DNA of 64,000 nt, taken from Rhodococcus sp. HNM0569 (GTDB taxonomy: Bacteria > Actinomycetota > Actinomycetes > Mycobacteriales > Mycobacteriaceae). The translations under genes and the position numbers were made by a program. The stretch is taken from positions 38,444 through 102,443 of the forward strand of contig NZ_JAASAE010000007.1 of assembly GCF_012726205.1 (NCBI RefSeq). The letters run 5' to 3'. Position 1 is the first letter of the stretch; each line of letters begins with the position of its first letter. Of this stretch, positions 38,546-47,678 are shown piece by piece. The notes below the pieces were generated by a model, which worked only from the letters and a program-made list of their open reading frames with translations, did not search any database and was not told the DNA's origin.

Positions 38546-39880
38546 GTGTCCTCTGTTGAACCGACCACGGTGCTCGCCGCGATCACACGACGACGCTTCC
38601 TGCTGACGGGGTGGCTGTGGCGCTCGCTCGGCTATCTGCTGACCACTGTCCCGGTGGTGTGCGCGGTGGCGCTGCCGTTCGCCGTGTTCTGCGTCCCGTG
38701 GTTGGTCCTGATCGTGTGGGCTGGCGACGGCATGTATCCGCAACCGCTCGGAAGGGTGTTGTTCCTCGGCGTTCTCGGCGTGGTGCTGGTGTTCGGGCTC
38801 GGCCCGTTGGTGGCGATACCGCTGGCGACTCTGGAACGTCTGCGGCTGCGTCTGGTGAGCAGCGATCGGGCGCTCTCGGCGCACCGCACTCCTCACGCCG
38901 CGGGTCTGTGGCCGTGGGTGCGCACCCGCTACGCCGAGGCCGCGACATGGAGGGAGCTCGGCTACGCAGTCCTGCTGCTCACCTTGGTTCCCGCGTTGTT
39001 GCTCCTGGCCGCGGTGATCGTCGGGCTCATCGTCGTGATGGTGGTCAGCCCCCTGGTGGTGGGTGACGGTAACGAGGCGGTGGCGCTCGGGTTCAGCCAG
39101 ATCACCTCGGTCGATCAGGCTGTCCCCTACGCGATCGCAGGTCTGCTTCTGCTGCCGACGGTTCCGTACGTGATTGCTCTGATCGCGGGACTGCACGGCG
39201 CGCTCGCCCGGTCGTTGCTGTGCGGCGACGATCCGGACGCGCTTCGCGCTCGGCTCGTCGAGGTGTCACGGTCCCGGGCCCGACTGGTCGATGCCTTCGA
39301 GGCGGAACGCCGCAGGATCGAGCGAGACCTGCATGACGGCGCGCAGTCGTTGCTCGTCAACCTCACTCTGCAGTTGGGTATGGCCAAACTCGACCTCCCA
39401 CCGGATTCCGCCGCCGCGAAGAGTGTGTCGCAGGCGCATGACCAGGCCAAGGACCTGATGGCGGAACTGCGGCAACTCATTCGGGGAATCCACCCCAGGG
39501 TGCTCACCGACCGCGGCCTACCCGACGCCCTACGTGAGCTGACCGAGGACTTCGTCGTCCCGGTCGCCGTCACCGCGGAGATCTCGCCGCGTCCGGCGCC
39601 GGACGTCGAGGTCGCAGCCTATTTCGTGGTGGTCGAGGCGCTCAACAACATCGCCAAACATGCGGATGCGACGGCAGTCGACGTGACAGCCCGGCGCGCC
39701 GGGGATCTGCTGGTCGTCGAGGTCGTGGACGACGGCTGTGGCGGCGCGGATCCGGAGCAGGGTAGCGGCCTGACGGGCCTGGCCGACCGGGTCGCTGCGG
39801 TGGACGGCAGAATGCTGCTGTCCAGCCCGCCCGGCGGGCCCACCGTTGTCCGAGTGGAGTTGCCGTGGATCGAGAACTGA
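38546..39880 (+). CDS. Sensor histidine kinase (HisKA_3, NarL partner)
   Basis: A 444-residue membrane histidine kinase. Membrane segments occur in the first 230 residues in two pairs, with no recognised sensor domain. The dimerisation/phosphoacceptor motif is ERRRIERDLHDGAQSLLV (about residues 252-269, His in DLHDG), the N box EALNNIAKHA (about 365) and the G box DDGCGGADPEQGSGLTGLADR (about 395-415). GTG 38546 is the start chosen. It overlaps the response-regulator gene by 16 bp. Such kinases next to ABC-2 exporters often sense envelope-active antibiotics. Confidence 0.87.
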   Translation: MSSVEPTTVLAAITRRRFLLTGWLWRSLGYLLTTVPVVCAVALPFAVFCVPWLVLIVWAGDGMYPQPLGRVLFLGVLGVVLVFGLGPLVAIPLATLERLRLRLVSSDRALSAHRTPHAAGLWPWVRTRYAEAATWRELGYAVLLLTLVPALLLLAAVIVGLIVVMVVSPLVVGDGNEAVALGFSQITSVDQAVPYAIAGLLLLPTVPYVIALIAGLHGALARSLLCGDDPDALRARLVEVSRSRARLVDAFEAERRRIERDLHDGAQSLLVNLTLQLGMAKLDLPPDSAAAKSVSQAHDQAKDLMAELRQLIRGIHPRVLTDRGLPDALRELTEDFVVPVAVTAEISPRPAPDVEVAAYFVVVEALNNIAKHADATAVDVTARRAGDLLVVEVVDDGCGGADPEQGSGLTGLADRVAAVDGRMLLSSPPGGPTVVRVELPWIEN

Positions 39881-40536
39881 CCGCCGTGCGAATGGTCCTC
39901 GCCGAGGACGGCGCACTGCTGCGCGAGAGTCTCGCCGCGATGCTCGAGCGGTTCGGGTTCGAGGTCGTGGCGTCGGTACCGGATGCCGTGGCATTGGAAT
40001 CGGCTGTCGCCGAGCATCGTCCGGACCTCGTCGTCACCGATGTGCGGATGCCTCCGGGGTTCACCGACGAGGGTTTGCGCGCGGCAGTGGAATTGCGGCG
40101 AGCCTACCCTGAGCTCGCCGTGGTCGCGCTGAGCCAGTACGTCGAATTGAGTTACGCCGACGAGCTTCTGGGGGCAGACGGCGGGCGCGTCGGTTATCTG
40201 CTCAAGGATCGCGTGGTCGATGTCGAGGAGTTCGTCTCCACTCTGCGCCAGGTGGTTGCCGGTGGCACAGTGATCGATCCCATGGTCGTCCAGCAATTGT
40301 TCCGGCGCCGGCGGGATCCCTTGGCACAGTTGTCGCCGCGCGAACGCGAGGTGCTCGCCTCGATCGCCGAGGGGCACTCGAATGCGGCGATCGCGGCACA
40401 GTTGTTCATCACCGAATCGGCGGTGGGCAAGCATGTCGGCAACATCTTCGACAAACTGGTGCTGCCGCCGACCGACGACACGAATCGTCGGGTGTTGGCC
40501 GTGCTCGCGTATCTACGTCGCGACGAGCTCGACTGA
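39865..40536 (+). CDS. NarL/LuxR-family response regulator
   Basis: A 223-residue response regulator. The receiver domain has the phosphoacceptor Asp in LVVTDVRMPP (about residue 58), the switch Ser in VVALSQY and the Lys in GYLLKDR (about 113); the C-terminal LuxR helix-turn-helix is LSPREREVLASIAEGHSNAAIA (about 152-173) and VGKHVGNIF. The GTG start lies inside the end of the kinase gene, so both are translated together. Likely targets are the palindromes at 38430-38490 upstream of the divergent ABC operon. Confidence 0.9.
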   Translation: MDRELTAVRMVLAEDGALLRESLAAMLERFGFEVVASVPDAVALESAVAEHRPDLVVTDVRMPPGFTDEGLRAAVELRRAYPELAVVALSQYVELSYADELLGADGGRVGYLLKDRVVDVEEFVSTLRQVVAGGTVIDPMVVQQLFRRRRDPLAQLSPREREVLASIAEGHSNAAIAAQLFITESAVGKHVGNIFDKLVLPPTDDTNRRVLAVLAYLRRDELD

Positions 40537-40669
40537 GACACATCCGACGCCCGAATCATCCGATGTGTCGAGCTCCGGCCTACCGCCCGGGGCTCGCCTG
40601 CGGGTGCGCAGACGAGTCGGCGATGACATCCGATCCCGGGTCCTGACCTGCGTTCGCCGGCCCGCTTCG

Positions 40670-42265
40670 TCAGTTCGCGGCCTGCGCCGCGTGCAACTCG
40701 TCCATGCGGGCGTCGGAGGTCGCGACGCGGTTGCCGTGGTCGAACGACCGGACGTAGACGCGCTTTCCGATCGGCTCGCCCGTGGTGAGCAGCGTGAGGA
40801 TCTCGTCGTCCTCGTCGGTGCCGAGCGCGACGAACCGCTCGTGCGTGTCGTCGAGGCGGCCGACGACGATGCCAGTGCGGGCACCACTGCGGTCGTGCTT
40901 GACCGTGTAGGTCTCGATCGTCGCCCAGCCGTCGGCCCGGTCGACATTGGGCACCGCGGGCCACGCGTCGACCTCGGCCTGCAATGCGTCGCTGCGGTCG
41001 GTGCGCCACGGAGCCGGAGTCGTGGAATAGATGCCTGCGGAGTACTTGGACATCGTGCCGCCGTTGGCACCGACGAATCCGAATGCGCCGGGGCGGCTGC
41101 GGCACAGTGCGACGGTCTCGGCGATCGCGTGCATCGAGTAGTTGTTGCCCGCGCCGCCGAAGAACGGCAGGCCGCCGGTGACGGTGAGGCCGCGCGGGTC
41201 GTCCGCGGAGAGTTCGAGGCTGTCGGCGATGTTCGACACCGCGATCGGAAAGCAGCTGTACAGGTCGAGTGTCGTGAGCTGCGACGGCTGCAGGCCCGCA
41301 ACCTCGAGAGCGTGTCGCGCCGCCATCACCGACGCCGGGCCCGACGACATGTCCTGCCGATCGAAGAGATCGCGTTCGCGGAGGTCGGCGTGACCGTGCA
41401 GGAAGACCCACTTCTCCTGCGGCACACCGAGTTCGCGCGCCGCCTCGACGGAGGTCACGATGACCGCCGCGCCCTGGTTCACCTGGTCGCGCGCCACGAC
41501 GAACCGCGTGTACGGGTCGGTGATCGGACGGTTGCGGTCGGAGGGCGTCGTGAGTTCTTCGGCGGTGCGCTCGGTGGGTGCCGACGAGTGCGGATTGCGC
41601 GCAGCGACGCGCGTGAACGGTGCGAACAGCTCGCCCATCGACCGCGCGTACTCGGCACGGTCCACGCCCAGTCGCGCGCGTCGCGCGTTCTCGATCAGCG
41701 CGTACTGGCTCGGCATGTCGACGAGGCCGTGCTTGAACGCCGCCTCCGTCATGAGTCCTTCGATGCCGTGCCCGCGGTCCTCGAGGTCGCCGTCGACCGT
41801 CTCGTCGAAGTCCGGCTTGTCCGAGGCCGCCGCGAAATGCCGGGCCGTCGAAATCGCTTCCGAACCGAACACGACGGCGACGCGGCCGTCGCCGTGGGCA
41901 ATGGCCGACGCGAGTTCGGTGACCAGATGCTGCGGTCCCTGCCCGCCGACGACCTCGAGGATCGCCCGCGCCGGCTGCGTCCCCACACGCTGCGCGACCG
42001 AGCGCGGAAAGTTGTTCGATTTGCCCAGCGGCGCCGGAAGGCCCGGGACCGAGATCTCGAACTGCCGAACACCGGCTACGGTGTCGACCGCCGACGCCAC
42101 CGCGGCCGCGTCCGCACCCGTGTCGGACAGGGCCTCACGCACCGCGTGCGCGGCCAGATCGACCGACGACAGCGCCCGATAGCCAGGGTCCTCGACCCGC
42201 TCGCTGAACTGCCCGACGCCCACCACGACGGGTGTCCGGGGGTCGATATCGGATACCGAGGTCAT
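40670..42265 (-). CDS. Thiolase-family acetyl-CoA acetyltransferase-like protein
   Basis: A 531-residue thiolase-superfamily protein of the atypical, long group (C-terminal extra domain about residues 410-531). N-terminal VVVGVGQFSERV, AEYARSMGELFAPFTRVAARNP in the middle, LTTLDLYSCFPIAV and GGLPFFGGAGNNYSMHAIAET towards the C-terminus carry the family's conserved residues; the usual N-terminal nucleophile Cys at the CxG position is not evident, as in many SCP2-like thiolase relatives. The ATG at 42265 follows GGGAGGAG. Probable role in lipid or steroid breakdown; activity unproven. Confidence 0.8.
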   Translation of the reverse strand: MTSVSDIDPRTPVVVGVGQFSERVEDPGYRALSSVDLAAHAVREALSDTGADAAAVASAVDTVAGVRQFEISVPGLPAPLGKSNNFPRSVAQRVGTQPARAILEVVGGQGPQHLVTELASAIAHGDGRVAVVFGSEAISTARHFAAASDKPDFDETVDGDLEDRGHGIEGLMTEAAFKHGLVDMPSQYALIENARRARLGVDRAEYARSMGELFAPFTRVAARNPHSSAPTERTAEELTTPSDRNRPITDPYTRFVVARDQVNQGAAVIVTSVEAARELGVPQEKWVFLHGHADLRERDLFDRQDMSSGPASVMAARHALEVAGLQPSQLTTLDLYSCFPIAVSNIADSLELSADDPRGLTVTGGLPFFGGAGNNYSMHAIAETVALCRSRPGAFGFVGANGGTMSKYSAGIYSTTPAPWRTDRSDALQAEVDAWPAVPNVDRADGWATIETYTVKHDRSGARTGIVVGRLDDTHERFVALGTDEDDEILTLLTTGEPIGKRVYVRSFDHGNRVATSDARMDELHAAQAAN

Positions 42266-42383
42266 GCCCAACTCCTCCCACGACTGCTGCTGGCGGGAGT
42301 GTAGCGGCCGACGACAACAGCAGTGATCGCGGATTTTCGCCGTTCTGCTTCGTGGGACGCACGCACGTGCCATATTCGGCACC

Positions 42384-42794
42384 ATGGACACGTACCTCGA
42401 CTCGTTCTGGGACTACCTGTGGCTGATCATCGTGATCTTCGCCTTCGTCGCCTATCTGATCGTGCTGTGGTCGATCATCACCGACCTGTTCCGCGACAAG
42501 GAGTCGTCGGGCTGGGCGAAGGCGGTGTGGGTGATCTTCCTGTTCATCCTCCCGTTGCTCACCGCCCTCGTGTATCTGATCGTCAAGGGCCGCGGCATGG
42601 CGGAGCGCGCCGAGAAGGACGCGAAACAGATTCAGGCCGCGCAGGATTCGTACATCCGGGAGGTGGCCGGCACGACACCCACCAGCGAGATCGCCAATGC
42701 CAAGGAGCTTCTCGACTCGGGCGCGATCTCGCGCGAGGAGTTCGAGTCGCTCAAGGCACACGCCTTGCGCAAGACCGCGCATCCCAGCAGCTGA
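42384..42794 (+). CDS. PLDc_N/SHOCT domain small membrane protein
   Basis: A 136-residue protein with two membrane helices in the first 75 residues (LWLIIVIFAFVAYLIVLWSI and VWVIFLFILPLLTALVYLI), corresponding to the PLDc_N module, a charged linker, and a C-terminal SHOCT motif (IANAKELLDSGAISREEFESLK, about residues 103-124, given in parts: AKELLDSGAI and EEFESLK). SHOCT segments are short oligomerisation or binding motifs found on many unrelated proteins. Function unknown. Divergent from the thiolase gene. Confidence 0.82.
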   Translation: MDTYLDSFWDYLWLIIVIFAFVAYLIVLWSIITDLFRDKESSGWAKAVWVIFLFILPLLTALVYLIVKGRGMAERAEKDAKQIQAAQDSYIREVAGTTPTSEIANAKELLDSGAISREEFESLKAHALRKTAHPSS

Positions 42795-42806
42795 CGCGGC
42801 CCCGCG

Positions 42807-43697
42807 TCAGCGCACCCGGGCGACCGCCGTCCGGAACGCCTGCAGCACTCGCCCGACGGCGGGGATCCGATCGGATTCCGGCCGTCGGGCGAGTTCGTAT
42901 ATGCGTGCGGCGCGCACGCCTGCGAGCGTGCGGACGGCAACTCCCGGATTCGTCACCGAGTGCCGCGGCAGCAGCGCAACCCCGTGCGCCGCGGCGACGA
43001 GTTCCTCGATGATGCGGAAGTCGTTGATACGGTGCACGACCCGCGGCTGCACCCCGGTGGCGGCGGCCACCGACAACAGGACGTCGTCGACCGGAAACCC
43101 GCCACGCACACTGATCCAGCTCTCGTCCGCGAGCTGCTCGAGACGCACCGAGTCCTGCTGCGCAAGTGCGTGCCCGGGCGGGAGGATCAAGTCGATGGGT
43201 TCGCGCATGAGCGCCTCCGCGCGCACGCGCGCCGACGAGCTGTCCGCCGCGTACTCGTCGCGGTGGGTGAGCACGACGTCGTAGTCGGCGAGCAATTCGG
43301 GTACGGCCGACGCGGGCACGTCCTCGTCCCTCGCCTCGAGGTCCACGCCACTGCCGTCGAGGTCGGTGAGCACCGCGGGCAGCAACAGCGCCGCGCCGGA
43401 GGGGAACAACGCGGCGCGCACCCTGCCGTACGGCGAACCCCGGTACGCGGCCATCTCGGCCCCCGCACGCTCGACCGCGGCGAGCACCTCGTCGGCCCGC
43501 AGCACGAGCGCACGCCCCGCATCGGTGAGCCGAAGGCGACGTCCGTCCGGCTCGAGCAACGCGATGCCTGCTTCGCGGCCGAGCACCTTGAGCTGCTGAG
43601 ACACCGCCGACGGCGTCATCTGCAGTGCCGCGGCGACGGCCGCGACGGTGCCGCGGTCGGCGAGCTCACGCAGGATGCGCAACCGCTCGACATTCAT
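42807..43697 (-). CDS. LysR-family transcriptional regulator
   Basis: A 296-residue LysR-type regulator. The winged helix (residues 1-60) contains VAAVAAALQMTPSAVSQQL; the co-inducer-binding part follows, with YDVVLTHRDEY and ISVRGGFPVDD. The ATG at 43697 is the family's usual start (MNVERLRILRELADRG). It is divergent from a DMT-family transporter gene, 64 bp apart, the standard LysR layout, so it probably controls that exporter. Inducer unknown. Confidence 0.88.
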   Translation of the reverse strand: MNVERLRILRELADRGTVAAVAAALQMTPSAVSQQLKVLGREAGIALLEPDGRRLRLTDAGRALVLRADEVLAAVERAGAEMAAYRGSPYGRVRAALFPSGAALLLPAVLTDLDGSGVDLEARDEDVPASAVPELLADYDVVLTHRDEYAADSSSARVRAEALMREPIDLILPPGHALAQQDSVRLEQLADESWISVRGGFPVDDVLLSVAAATGVQPRVVHRINDFRIIEELVAAAHGVALLPRHSVTNPGVAVRTLAGVRAARIYELARRPESDRIPAVGRVLQAFRTAVARVR

Positions 43698-43761
43698 GAA
43701 GTAAAACTACACGAATGGTCCATCTATATTCGCTTGTCCTGGATCGTTCGAGCAGCCGACG

Positions 43762-44736
43762 ATGGGCTCCATGACTGCTCGCGACCGGACGCTCGCCCTC
43801 ACCGTCGTCGTGCTGTGGGGACTGAACTTCCTCGCGCTCCGCGCGGGCCTCGACCACTTCCCGCCGTTCTTCTTCGCGGCACTGCGGTTCCTCGTGATCG
43901 CGGTGCCGGTCGTGCTGTTCGTCCCGCGGCCCGACGTCCCGACGCGCTGGCTCGTCGGCTACGGCCTCGGATTCGGCGTCGGCCAGTTCGCGTTCCTGTT
44001 CTGGGCTATGGACGCCGGGATGCCGACCGGGCTCGCGTCGGTCGTGCTGCAGTCGTCGGCGCCGTTCACCGTCGTGCTGGGTGCGCTCCTGCTTCGCGAG
44101 CACCTCAGCGCCGCACAGGTGGCCGGGCTGTGCGTCGCGGTGGCCGGGATGGCGCTCATCGGCTGGGACCGCGCGCACCACGCCGCGCTCGTGCCGGTGC
44201 TCCTCACTCTCCTCGCGGGACTGTCGTGGGCGTTCGGCAACCTCGCGAACCGGCAGGCAGCGTCGTCGCAGCCGATGCGGTTGATGCTGTGGATGTGTGT
44301 CGTGCCACCGCTGCCGATGCTGGCGGTCTCGGTCGCCGTCGAGGGCCCCAGGGCGATCGGGCGTTCCGTCACGACCGCATTCGACGCGTGGCCCGCGCTG
44401 GCAGGCCTCGCGTACACCGCGGTGATCGCGACGATCGTCGGCTCGGGGCTGTGGACCGCGCTCATGAGCCGCTACCCCGCGAGTTCGGTCGCCCCGTTCT
44501 CACTGCTCGTGCCGGTCGTCGGCATCGCGGCGGCGTGGGCCGTGCTGGGCGAGCGGCCGTCGCTGCTCGCACTCGCGGGTGCCGTCGTCGTGATCGTCGG
44601 TGCGACGGCCGCCACACCACGCACACGCAGGCACATCGCACCTGCGCCGGTCGGCGCGGGGCCCGCGCTCGGCGATGTGGTGCAGGTGGGCGTCGGCTCC
44701 GGGGCTGTGCCAGACTCGCCCCGTGGGAACCAGTAG
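43762..44736 (+). CDS. EamA/DMT-family transporter
   Basis: A 324-residue membrane protein (or 321 from ATG 43771) with ten hydrophobic helices arranged as two EamA repeats, e.g. LTVVVLWGLNFLALRAGL at the start and PFTVVLGALLLREHLS at the end of the first repeat, PFSLLVPVVGIAAAWAVLGE near the end of the second. YdcZ/EamA proteins export amino acids or metabolites. Its last 14 bp overlap the GTG of murT, so it may be co-transcribed with murT-gatD. Regulated probably by the divergent LysR gene. Confidence 0.86.
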   Translation: MGSMTARDRTLALTVVVLWGLNFLALRAGLDHFPPFFFAALRFLVIAVPVVLFVPRPDVPTRWLVGYGLGFGVGQFAFLFWAMDAGMPTGLASVVLQSSAPFTVVLGALLLREHLSAAQVAGLCVAVAGMALIGWDRAHHAALVPVLLTLLAGLSWAFGNLANRQAASSQPMRLMLWMCVVPPLPMLAVSVAVEGPRAIGRSVTTAFDAWPALAGLAYTAVIATIVGSGLWTALMSRYPASSVAPFSLLVPVVGIAAAWAVLGERPSLLALAGAVVVIVGATAATPRTRRHIAPAPVGAGPALGDVVQVGVGSGAVPDSPRGNQ

Positions 44737-46000
44737 TCCAGCACGCACCCGGCACCACGTGGAACTCGGTCTGCGCGCGCGGCTCGCGCTGCGCGCCGCG
44801 GCCGCCGCGTCGTGGGCGTCGCGCACCGCGGGCCGCGGCAACGGGTCGATGATCGGCGGCCTCGTCGCCCTGCGCATCGCGCCCGACATGCTGACCCAGC
44901 TCGGCCGCGGCAGGCGAACCGCGATCGTCACGGGCACCAACGGCAAATCCACCACGACGCGGATGACCGCCGCCGCTCTCGCGACCCTCGGAGAGGTGGC
45001 GACGCAGGCCGACGGCGCCAACATGGACGCGGGCATCGTCGCCGCGCTGCAGGCGCGCATCGGTGCGCCGATCGCGGCGCTCGAGGTCGACGAACTGCAC
45101 GTCCCGCACGTCGCGGACGCCGTCGAACCCGAAGTGCTCGTGCTGCTCAATCTCAGCCGCGACCAGCTCGACCGCGTCGGCGAGATCAACATGATCGAAC
45201 GCAAGCTGCGTGCGTGCGTCGACGCGCATCCCGACGCCACGATCGTCGCCAACTGCGACGACGTCCTCGTGGCCTCGGCCGCCTACGACGCGAAGAATGT
45301 CGTCTGGGTCGCTGCAGGCGGCGGTTGGGCGAGCGACGCCGCGAGTTGCCCGCGCGACGGCGAACCGATCCTGTGGGACGGCGAGACGTGGCGGTGCGAG
45401 GCGGGCGATCTCGTACGGCCACAGCCGGACTGGTGGCTCGACGACGACACACTCTACGGCCCGGATGGTTTCACCGCGCCGCTGAAACTCGCGTTGCCGG
45501 GCAAGGCGAACCGCGGCAATGCCGCGCAGGCCGTCGCGGCTGCCGCCGCAATGGGCGCCGATCCGCACGGCGCGGTGGCCGCCGCGTCCACCGTGCAGGA
45601 AGTCGCAGGCCGGTACAGCACCGTCGAGGTCGGCCCGCACTCGGTGCACATGCTGCTCGCCAAGAACCCCGCCGGGTGGCAGGAAGCCCTCGCGATGATC
45701 GACCCCGACGCCGACGGCCTCGTGATCGCCGTCAACGGGCAGGTGCCCGACGGCGAAGACCTGTCGTGGCTGTGGGATGTGCGGTTCGAACACTTCGAGA
45801 ACACGAAAGTCGTTGCGGCAGGCGAACGCGGCACCGACCTCGCGGTGCGGCTCACGTATGCGGGCGTCGACCACACCCTCGAAGCGGATCCGTTGAAGGC
45901 CATCGCGTCGTGCCCGCCGGGGCGCGTCGAGGTGCTCGCCAACTACACCGCCTTCCGCGACCTCAACACTGCGATCGCACGGGAGGTGCGCAATGCCTGA
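44723..46000 (+). CDS. murT: Lipid II isoglutaminyl synthase, MurT subunit
   Basis: A 425-residue Mur-ligase-type protein that with GatD amidates the alpha-carboxyl of D-glutamate in the lipid II stem peptide, using ATP and glutamine-derived ammonia. The P-loop is TGTNGKSTTTR (about residues 70-80), followed by VDELHVPHV and the C-terminal DUF1727 domain. In the usual zinc-ribbon position only single Cys remain: C209 (SCPRDGE) and C225 (WRCEAGD) where related proteins have CPxCG-type pairs. The start is a GTG at 44723; its end overlaps gatD by 8 bp. Confidence 0.92.
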   Translation: MGTSSPARTRHHVELGLRARLALRAAAAASWASRTAGRGNGSMIGGLVALRIAPDMLTQLGRGRRTAIVTGTNGKSTTTRMTAAALATLGEVATQADGANMDAGIVAALQARIGAPIAALEVDELHVPHVADAVEPEVLVLLNLSRDQLDRVGEINMIERKLRACVDAHPDATIVANCDDVLVASAAYDAKNVVWVAAGGGWASDAASCPRDGEPILWDGETWRCEAGDLVRPQPDWWLDDDTLYGPDGFTAPLKLALPGKANRGNAAQAVAAAAAMGADPHGAVAAASTVQEVAGRYSTVEVGPHSVHMLLAKNPAGWQEALAMIDPDADGLVIAVNGQVPDGEDLSWLWDVRFEHFENTKVVAAGERGTDLAVRLTYAGVDHTLEADPLKAIASCPPGRVEVLANYTAFRDLNTAIAREVRNA

Positions 46001-46712
46001 AGCACGCGACTCGGCGGTCCGGATCGGGCTCGTGCTGCCCGACGTCATGGGCACCTACGGCGACGGCGGCAACGCACTGGTGCTGCGGCAACGGCTGCGC
46101 ATGCGCGGCTACGACACCGAGATCGTCGAGATCACTCTGAACGACCCGGTGCCGTCGTCGCTCGACCTCTACACGCTCGGCGGCGCCGAAGACTATGCGC
46201 AGCGCCTCGCGACGCGTCACCTCACGCGCTATCCGGGGCTGCAGGAAGCCGCCGCGCGGGGAGTCCCCGTGCTCGCCATCTGCGCGGCGATCCAGGTACT
46301 CGGACACTGGTACGAGACGTCGAACGGCGAACGCGTCGACGGCATCTCGTTGTTCGACGCCACGACGGCGCCGCAGGACGTCCGCGCGATCGGCGAGGTG
46401 ACCACCACACCCACTCTCGACGGACTGACCCAGCCGCTCACCGGATTCGAAAACCACCGGGGCGGAACCACGCTCGGCTCCGGTGCCCGACCGCTGGCGC
46501 GTGTGCGCAGCGGCGTCGGCAACGGCGCGGGTGAGCCCGTCGAGGGCGTCGTGCAGGGCTCGGTCCTCGGCACCTACATGCACGGCCCCGTCCTCGCACG
46601 CAATCCCGAACTGGCCGACTACCTGCTGGCTCGCGCGCTCGGTGTCGACGCACTCGAACCGCTCGAGCTGCCCGAGGTGGACAAGCTGCGCAGGGAACGA
46701 CTGCGCGCCTGA
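45993..46712 (+). CDS. gatD: Lipid II isoglutaminyl synthase, glutamine amidotransferase subunit GatD
   Basis: A 239-residue class I (triad) glutaminase that feeds ammonia to MurT. The nucleophile is C97 in LAICAAIQVLG and the His is H197 in GTYMHGPVL; DLYTLGGAEDYAQ near the N-terminus is typical of the CobB/CobQ-like GatD group. The ATG at 45993 overlaps the murT end. The pair is essential in several Gram-positive bacteria because it enables peptidoglycan cross-linking. It is the last gene of the operon before a convergent arsR. Confidence 0.94.
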   Translation: MPEARDSAVRIGLVLPDVMGTYGDGGNALVLRQRLRMRGYDTEIVEITLNDPVPSSLDLYTLGGAEDYAQRLATRHLTRYPGLQEAAARGVPVLAICAAIQVLGHWYETSNGERVDGISLFDATTAPQDVRAIGEVTTTPTLDGLTQPLTGFENHRGGTTLGSGARPLARVRSGVGNGAGEPVEGVVQGSVLGTYMHGPVLARNPELADYLLARALGVDALEPLELPEVDKLRRERLRA

Positions 46713-46725
46713 TGATTTCGACCGG

Positions 46726-47085
46726 TCAACGGCAGCAGTTCGGATCGAGCACGACGCGCAGCGCGTCGAGTGCCTCGCCGCGTGCGCGATGATGGACGTT
46801 CATACCCCGGCGTTCGGATTCGACCATCCCGGCCTTGCGGAGTTGCGCCAGGTGGTGGCTGACCGTCGATTCGCCGAGACCCACCCCGATCGCGAGATCG
46901 CACGTACACACCGCGCCGTCCGTCGTGGTGAGCAGAATCGACATGAGCTTGACACGCGTCGGGTCGGCGAGCGCTTTGAGGCGCAGCGCAAGCTCGAGGG
47001 CGGCGTCGTCGCTCATGGGCGCCGCGGAGACGGGCGCACAGCAGATCGGCCCGGACACGTCGACCGCGGGGAGCGTTTTCGGCAT
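46726..47085 (-). CDS. arsR: ArsR/SmtB-family arsenic-type repressor
   Basis: A 119-residue winged-helix repressor. It has an N-terminal vicinal Cys pair C15-C16 (GPICCAPV) and C60/C62 at the start of the recognition region (GAVCTCDLA), the pattern of the Corynebacterium glutamicum-type arsenic sensor (Cys15, Cys16, Cys55), in addition to a C-terminal NCC. The recognition helix is ESTVSHHLAQLRKAGM. The ATG at 47085 is chosen because it is the family start; it is divergent from arsI, so it probably represses that gene until As(III) or organoarsenical binds. Confidence 0.85.
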   Translation of the reverse strand: MPKTLPAVDVSGPICCAPVSAAPMSDDAALELALRLKALADPTRVKLMSILLTTTDGAVCTCDLAIGVGLGESTVSHHLAQLRKAGMVESERRGMNVHHRARGEALDALRVVLDPNCCR

Positions 47086-47180
47086 GGTTCCGACCATACC
47101 CATCGATCTTGACTTATGCCGAAAAGGTGGCAGGCTACCGACTGTCACTAGTTCGACGTATATCGCAAAGGTTGGTTCTC

Positions 47181-47654
47181 ATGTCACGCGCACAACTCGC
47201 CCTCAACGTCGACGACCTGGAGCACGCGGTCGCGTTCTACTCGAAGCTCTTCGCCACCCAGCCCGCGAAAATGCGACCCGGCTACGCCAACTTCGCCATC
47301 GCCGAGCCGCCACTCAAGCTCGTCCTGCTCGAGAATCCCGGCAAGGGGGGCACGCTCAACCATCTCGGCGTCGAGGTCGAGTCGAGCGACGAGGTGCACG
47401 CCGAGATCGCCCGATTGACCGACGAGGGCATGTTCACCGAGGAGGAAATCGGCACCACGTGCTGCTTCGCGACACAGGACAAGGTGTGGGTGACCGGTCC
47501 GGACGACGAGAACTGGGAGGTCTACACCGTCCTCGCCGACTCCGACACGTTCGGATCGAGCCCCCAGCACCTCGACGGCCCGCAGACCACGGCCGGCGTG
47601 TGTTGCGGCACCGCGTCGGCTGCCGACGAGTCCGCCGAGAACAGCTGCTGTTGA
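47181..47654 (+). CDS. arsI: ArsI/CadI-type metalloenzyme (C-As lyase family)
   Basis: A 157-residue VOC-fold protein. The metal ligands of ArsI are seen at Q5 (RAQLALNV), H61 (LNHLGVEV) and E113 (NWEVYTV), and the vicinal Cys pair C94-C95 (TTCCFAT) that binds trivalent organoarsenicals is present; a C-terminal tail has further CC pairs. ArsI cleaves the C-As bond of methylarsenite with Fe(II); cadmium-inducible CadI of mycobacteria is in the same family. It is divergent from arsR with 95 bp between, and ends 24 bp before the left island repeat. Confidence 0.86.
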   Translation: MSRAQLALNVDDLEHAVAFYSKLFATQPAKMRPGYANFAIAEPPLKLVLLENPGKGGTLNHLGVEVESSDEVHAEIARLTDEGMFTEEEIGTTCCFATQDKVWVTGPDDENWEVYTVLADSDTFGSSPQHLDGPQTTAGVCCGTASAADESAENSCC

Positions 47655-47678
47655 CCGATCAGGACAGCTCCGGCGTCA

